Assembly: GCA_937876395.1 (NCBI GenBank)
Contig: CALEIM010000049.1
Location: 1-18,036, forward strand
Source: an uncultured Wenzhouxiangella sp.
GTDB taxonomy: Bacteria; Pseudomonadota; Gammaproteobacteria; Xanthomonadales; Wenzhouxiangellaceae
Reading direction: 5' to 3'
DNA length: 18,036 nucleotides
A program made the translations under genes and the position numbers. This document shows, one piece after another, positions 14,314 through 18,036 of this stretch. The stretch's first letter is position 1. Each line of letters opens with the position of its first letter. Under the pieces are notes generated by a model. It saw only the letters and a list, made by a program, of their open reading frames with translations. It did not search any database and had not been told where the DNA came from.

Positions 14314-14342
14314 GTGCAGCTTATTGTTTTTCTGGATAAAAT

Positions 14343-14382
14343 CATCTCGCAAAGGCGCGAAGGCGCAAAGAAAAGCGAGATG
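14343..14382. repeat. Inverted repeat enclosing a tandem 8-base repeat
   Basis: CATCTCGC (14343-14350) and GCGAGATG (14375-14382) are perfect 8-base inverted copies with a 24-base purine-rich loop. There is no T-run after the stem on either strand, so it is a poor intrinsic terminator, although it lies between convergent genes. It may instead mark the ends of a small repeat element. Confidence 0.5.
14348..14371. repeat. Tandem 8-base repeat, three copies (CGCAAAGG type)
   Basis: CGCAAAGG, CGCGAAGG and CGCAAAGA follow each other without a gap, each one base from the consensus at most. It sits largely in the loop of the inverted repeat 14343-14382. From memory, such GCAAAGGCGCAAAG strings are frequent dispersed intergenic sequences in many bacteria. 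Confidence 0.6.
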
Positions 14383-14438
14383 GGACTCGAAAGATATGCC
14401 TGGGGAACCGGCGCAGTCGGAGTTTTTAATCTTGTTTC

Positions 14439-14459
14439 CGACCTCCGACCTCCGACCTC
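14439..14459. repeat. Tandem 7-base repeat, three perfect copies (CGACCTC)
   Basis: Three identical copies of CGACCTC lie directly before the metH stop (two bases away). GTCGGAG at 14416-14422 is an inverted match to the junctions CTCCGAC at 14443-14449 and 14450-14456, so alternative hairpins are possible at the 3' end of the metH message. Confidence 0.7.
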
Positions 14460-14461
14460 GC

Positions 14462-17139
<2,678 letters not shown>

Positions 17140-17143
<4 letters not shown>

Positions 17144-18036
17144 GCGCTTTGATGCCTCTTGGCCTGATGGGGGGAAAAGCCGGCAATGGCTTCGGCAATT
17201 GCGGTCAGATGGGCCGGAGTCGTTCCGCAGCAGCCGCCGACGATGTTGATCAGGCCGTCGCGGGCATAAGCCTGGATCATTTCGGCCATTTCGGCAGGGG
17301 ATTCCTCGTATTCACCAAAGGCGTTGGGCAGGCCGGCGTTGGGATGGGCGGAAATCCGGCAGTCGGCGATTCGCGCCAGGGCCTTGACGTGGGCCTTGAG
17401 CTGGTCGGCACCGAGTGCGCAGTTGAAGCCCACTGAAAATGGCTTCGCGTGTTCGATGGAGTAATAGAAGGCCTCCGGCGTCTGTCCCGAAAGCGTCCGT
17501 CCGGCGGCGTCAGTGATGGTTCCGGAAATCATCAGTGGCCAGCGTTTGGCGCGCTTCTCAAACACTTCCTCGACGGCAAAGATGGCCGCCTTGGCGTTGA
17601 GGGTATCGAAAATCGTTTCAATCAGAATCAGATCGGCACCGCCGTCGAGCAGGGCTGCGGTCGCCTCAGCGTAAGCCTCGGTCAGGGCGGCAAAATCCAC
17701 GTTTCGAAAACCTGGATTGGCGACGTCCGGCGAGATCGAGGCGGTCCGGTTGGTTGGGCCGAGCACGCCGACGACCCAGCGCGGCTGGCCGGTTTTTTCG
17801 CTCCACGCATCGCAGGCCAGACGGGCCAGACGGGCCGCTTCATGATTGATCTGGGCCGACAGATCCTCCAGCGAATAGTCGGCCTGGCTGATGCGATTGG
17901 CGTTGAAGGTGTTGGTTTCAATCAGTTCGCAGCCCACCGCCAGAAAGTCCTCGTGAATGCGCCGGATCAGCTCAGGCTGAGTCAGCGAGAGCAGGTCGTT
18001 GTTGCCTTTCAGGTCGACGCCGTGATCGGCCAGGCG
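17140..18036 (-). CDS. metH: Homocysteine S-methyltransferase module of split MetH, 5' end outside the window
   Basis: The frame enters from the window end (18036) and gives 298 visible residues; the true N-terminus, probably some 25-40 residues, is missing. It is the (beta/alpha)8 homocysteine-binding module of cobalamin-dependent methionine synthase: DLKGNNDLLSLTQPELI, then ELIETNTFNANRISQADY, GPTNRTASISPDV and ILIETIFDTLNA. The zinc ligands are visible as the cysteine of GFNCALGADQLK and the pair in GGCCGTTP. It binds and activates homocysteine for methylation by the B12 domain of the downstream protein. Its stop overlaps the downstream start (ATGA), favouring equal synthesis and complex formation. 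The length and domain order match the stand-alone proteins I recall from xanthomonads. Confidence 0.95.

Noticed and set aside
14348..14371. The tandem 8-mers as a CRISPR array
   Set aside because: The units are far too short and have no spacers, and no cas gene is present.

Overview
The window is GC-rich, densely coded chromosomal DNA from a gammaproteobacterium. The best guess is something near Xanthomonadales or Chromatiales (a Wenzhouxiangella-like lineage). That guess rests on three things: a methionine synthase split into two overlapping genes, as I recall from xanthomonads; a DUF2058 (YaiL-like) protein ending in the PDDLVW type of C-terminus; and the general style of the sigma factor, TonB receptor and GntR/ABC genes. 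No rRNA, tRNA, CRISPR array, transposase, integrase or phage gene was seen, so this is not an obvious mobile island.

Layout. At 1-701 (+) the tail of an unidentified gene overlaps an ECF-type sigma factor. At 718-2585 (-) a YceH/DUF480 protein and a class I PLP aminotransferase overlap by ATGA. At 2689-4707 (+) lies uvrB, divergent from the aminotransferase. At 4756-6948 (-) lies a FecA-like TonB-dependent receptor with a Fur box upstream. At 7170-9677 (-) lies a three-gene unit: a second, short ECF sigma factor, a four-helix membrane protein and an exported serine hydrolase. At 9818-12663 (-) lies a five-gene unit: a small anchored protein, a YtrA-type GntR repressor, an ABC ATPase, an ABC permease and a small membrane protein. 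It has a promoter whose -10 is covered by a palindromic operator. At 12914-14247 (+) lie an exported FKBP prolyl isomerase and a DUF2058 protein. At 14462-18036 (-) lies split metH: the homocysteine module, cut by the window end, followed by the folate/cobalamin/activation module.

How the genes work together. Two units look like self-contained sensing circuits. In the ECF unit the membrane protein sits where an anti-sigma factor normally sits but has no recognisable anti-sigma domain, and the third gene encodes an exported penicillin-binding-like hydrolase. In the GntR/ABC unit the repressor very probably controls its own operon through the palindrome at 12690-12711, and two small unrecognised membrane proteins bracket the transporter. 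The remaining genes are housekeeping (DNA repair, methionine and aspartate metabolism, protein folding) plus iron uptake.

The two larger intergenic gaps, 6949-7169 and 14248-14461, carry short tandem repeats with periods of 9, 8 and 7 bases. The 9-base type occurs in both gaps. These look like dispersed intergenic repeat elements and are the main non-coding oddity here. I did not find a clear, wholly new system. The best candidates for undescribed biology are the noncanonical sigma / membrane protein / hydrolase unit and the two small proteins of the GntR/ABC operon.
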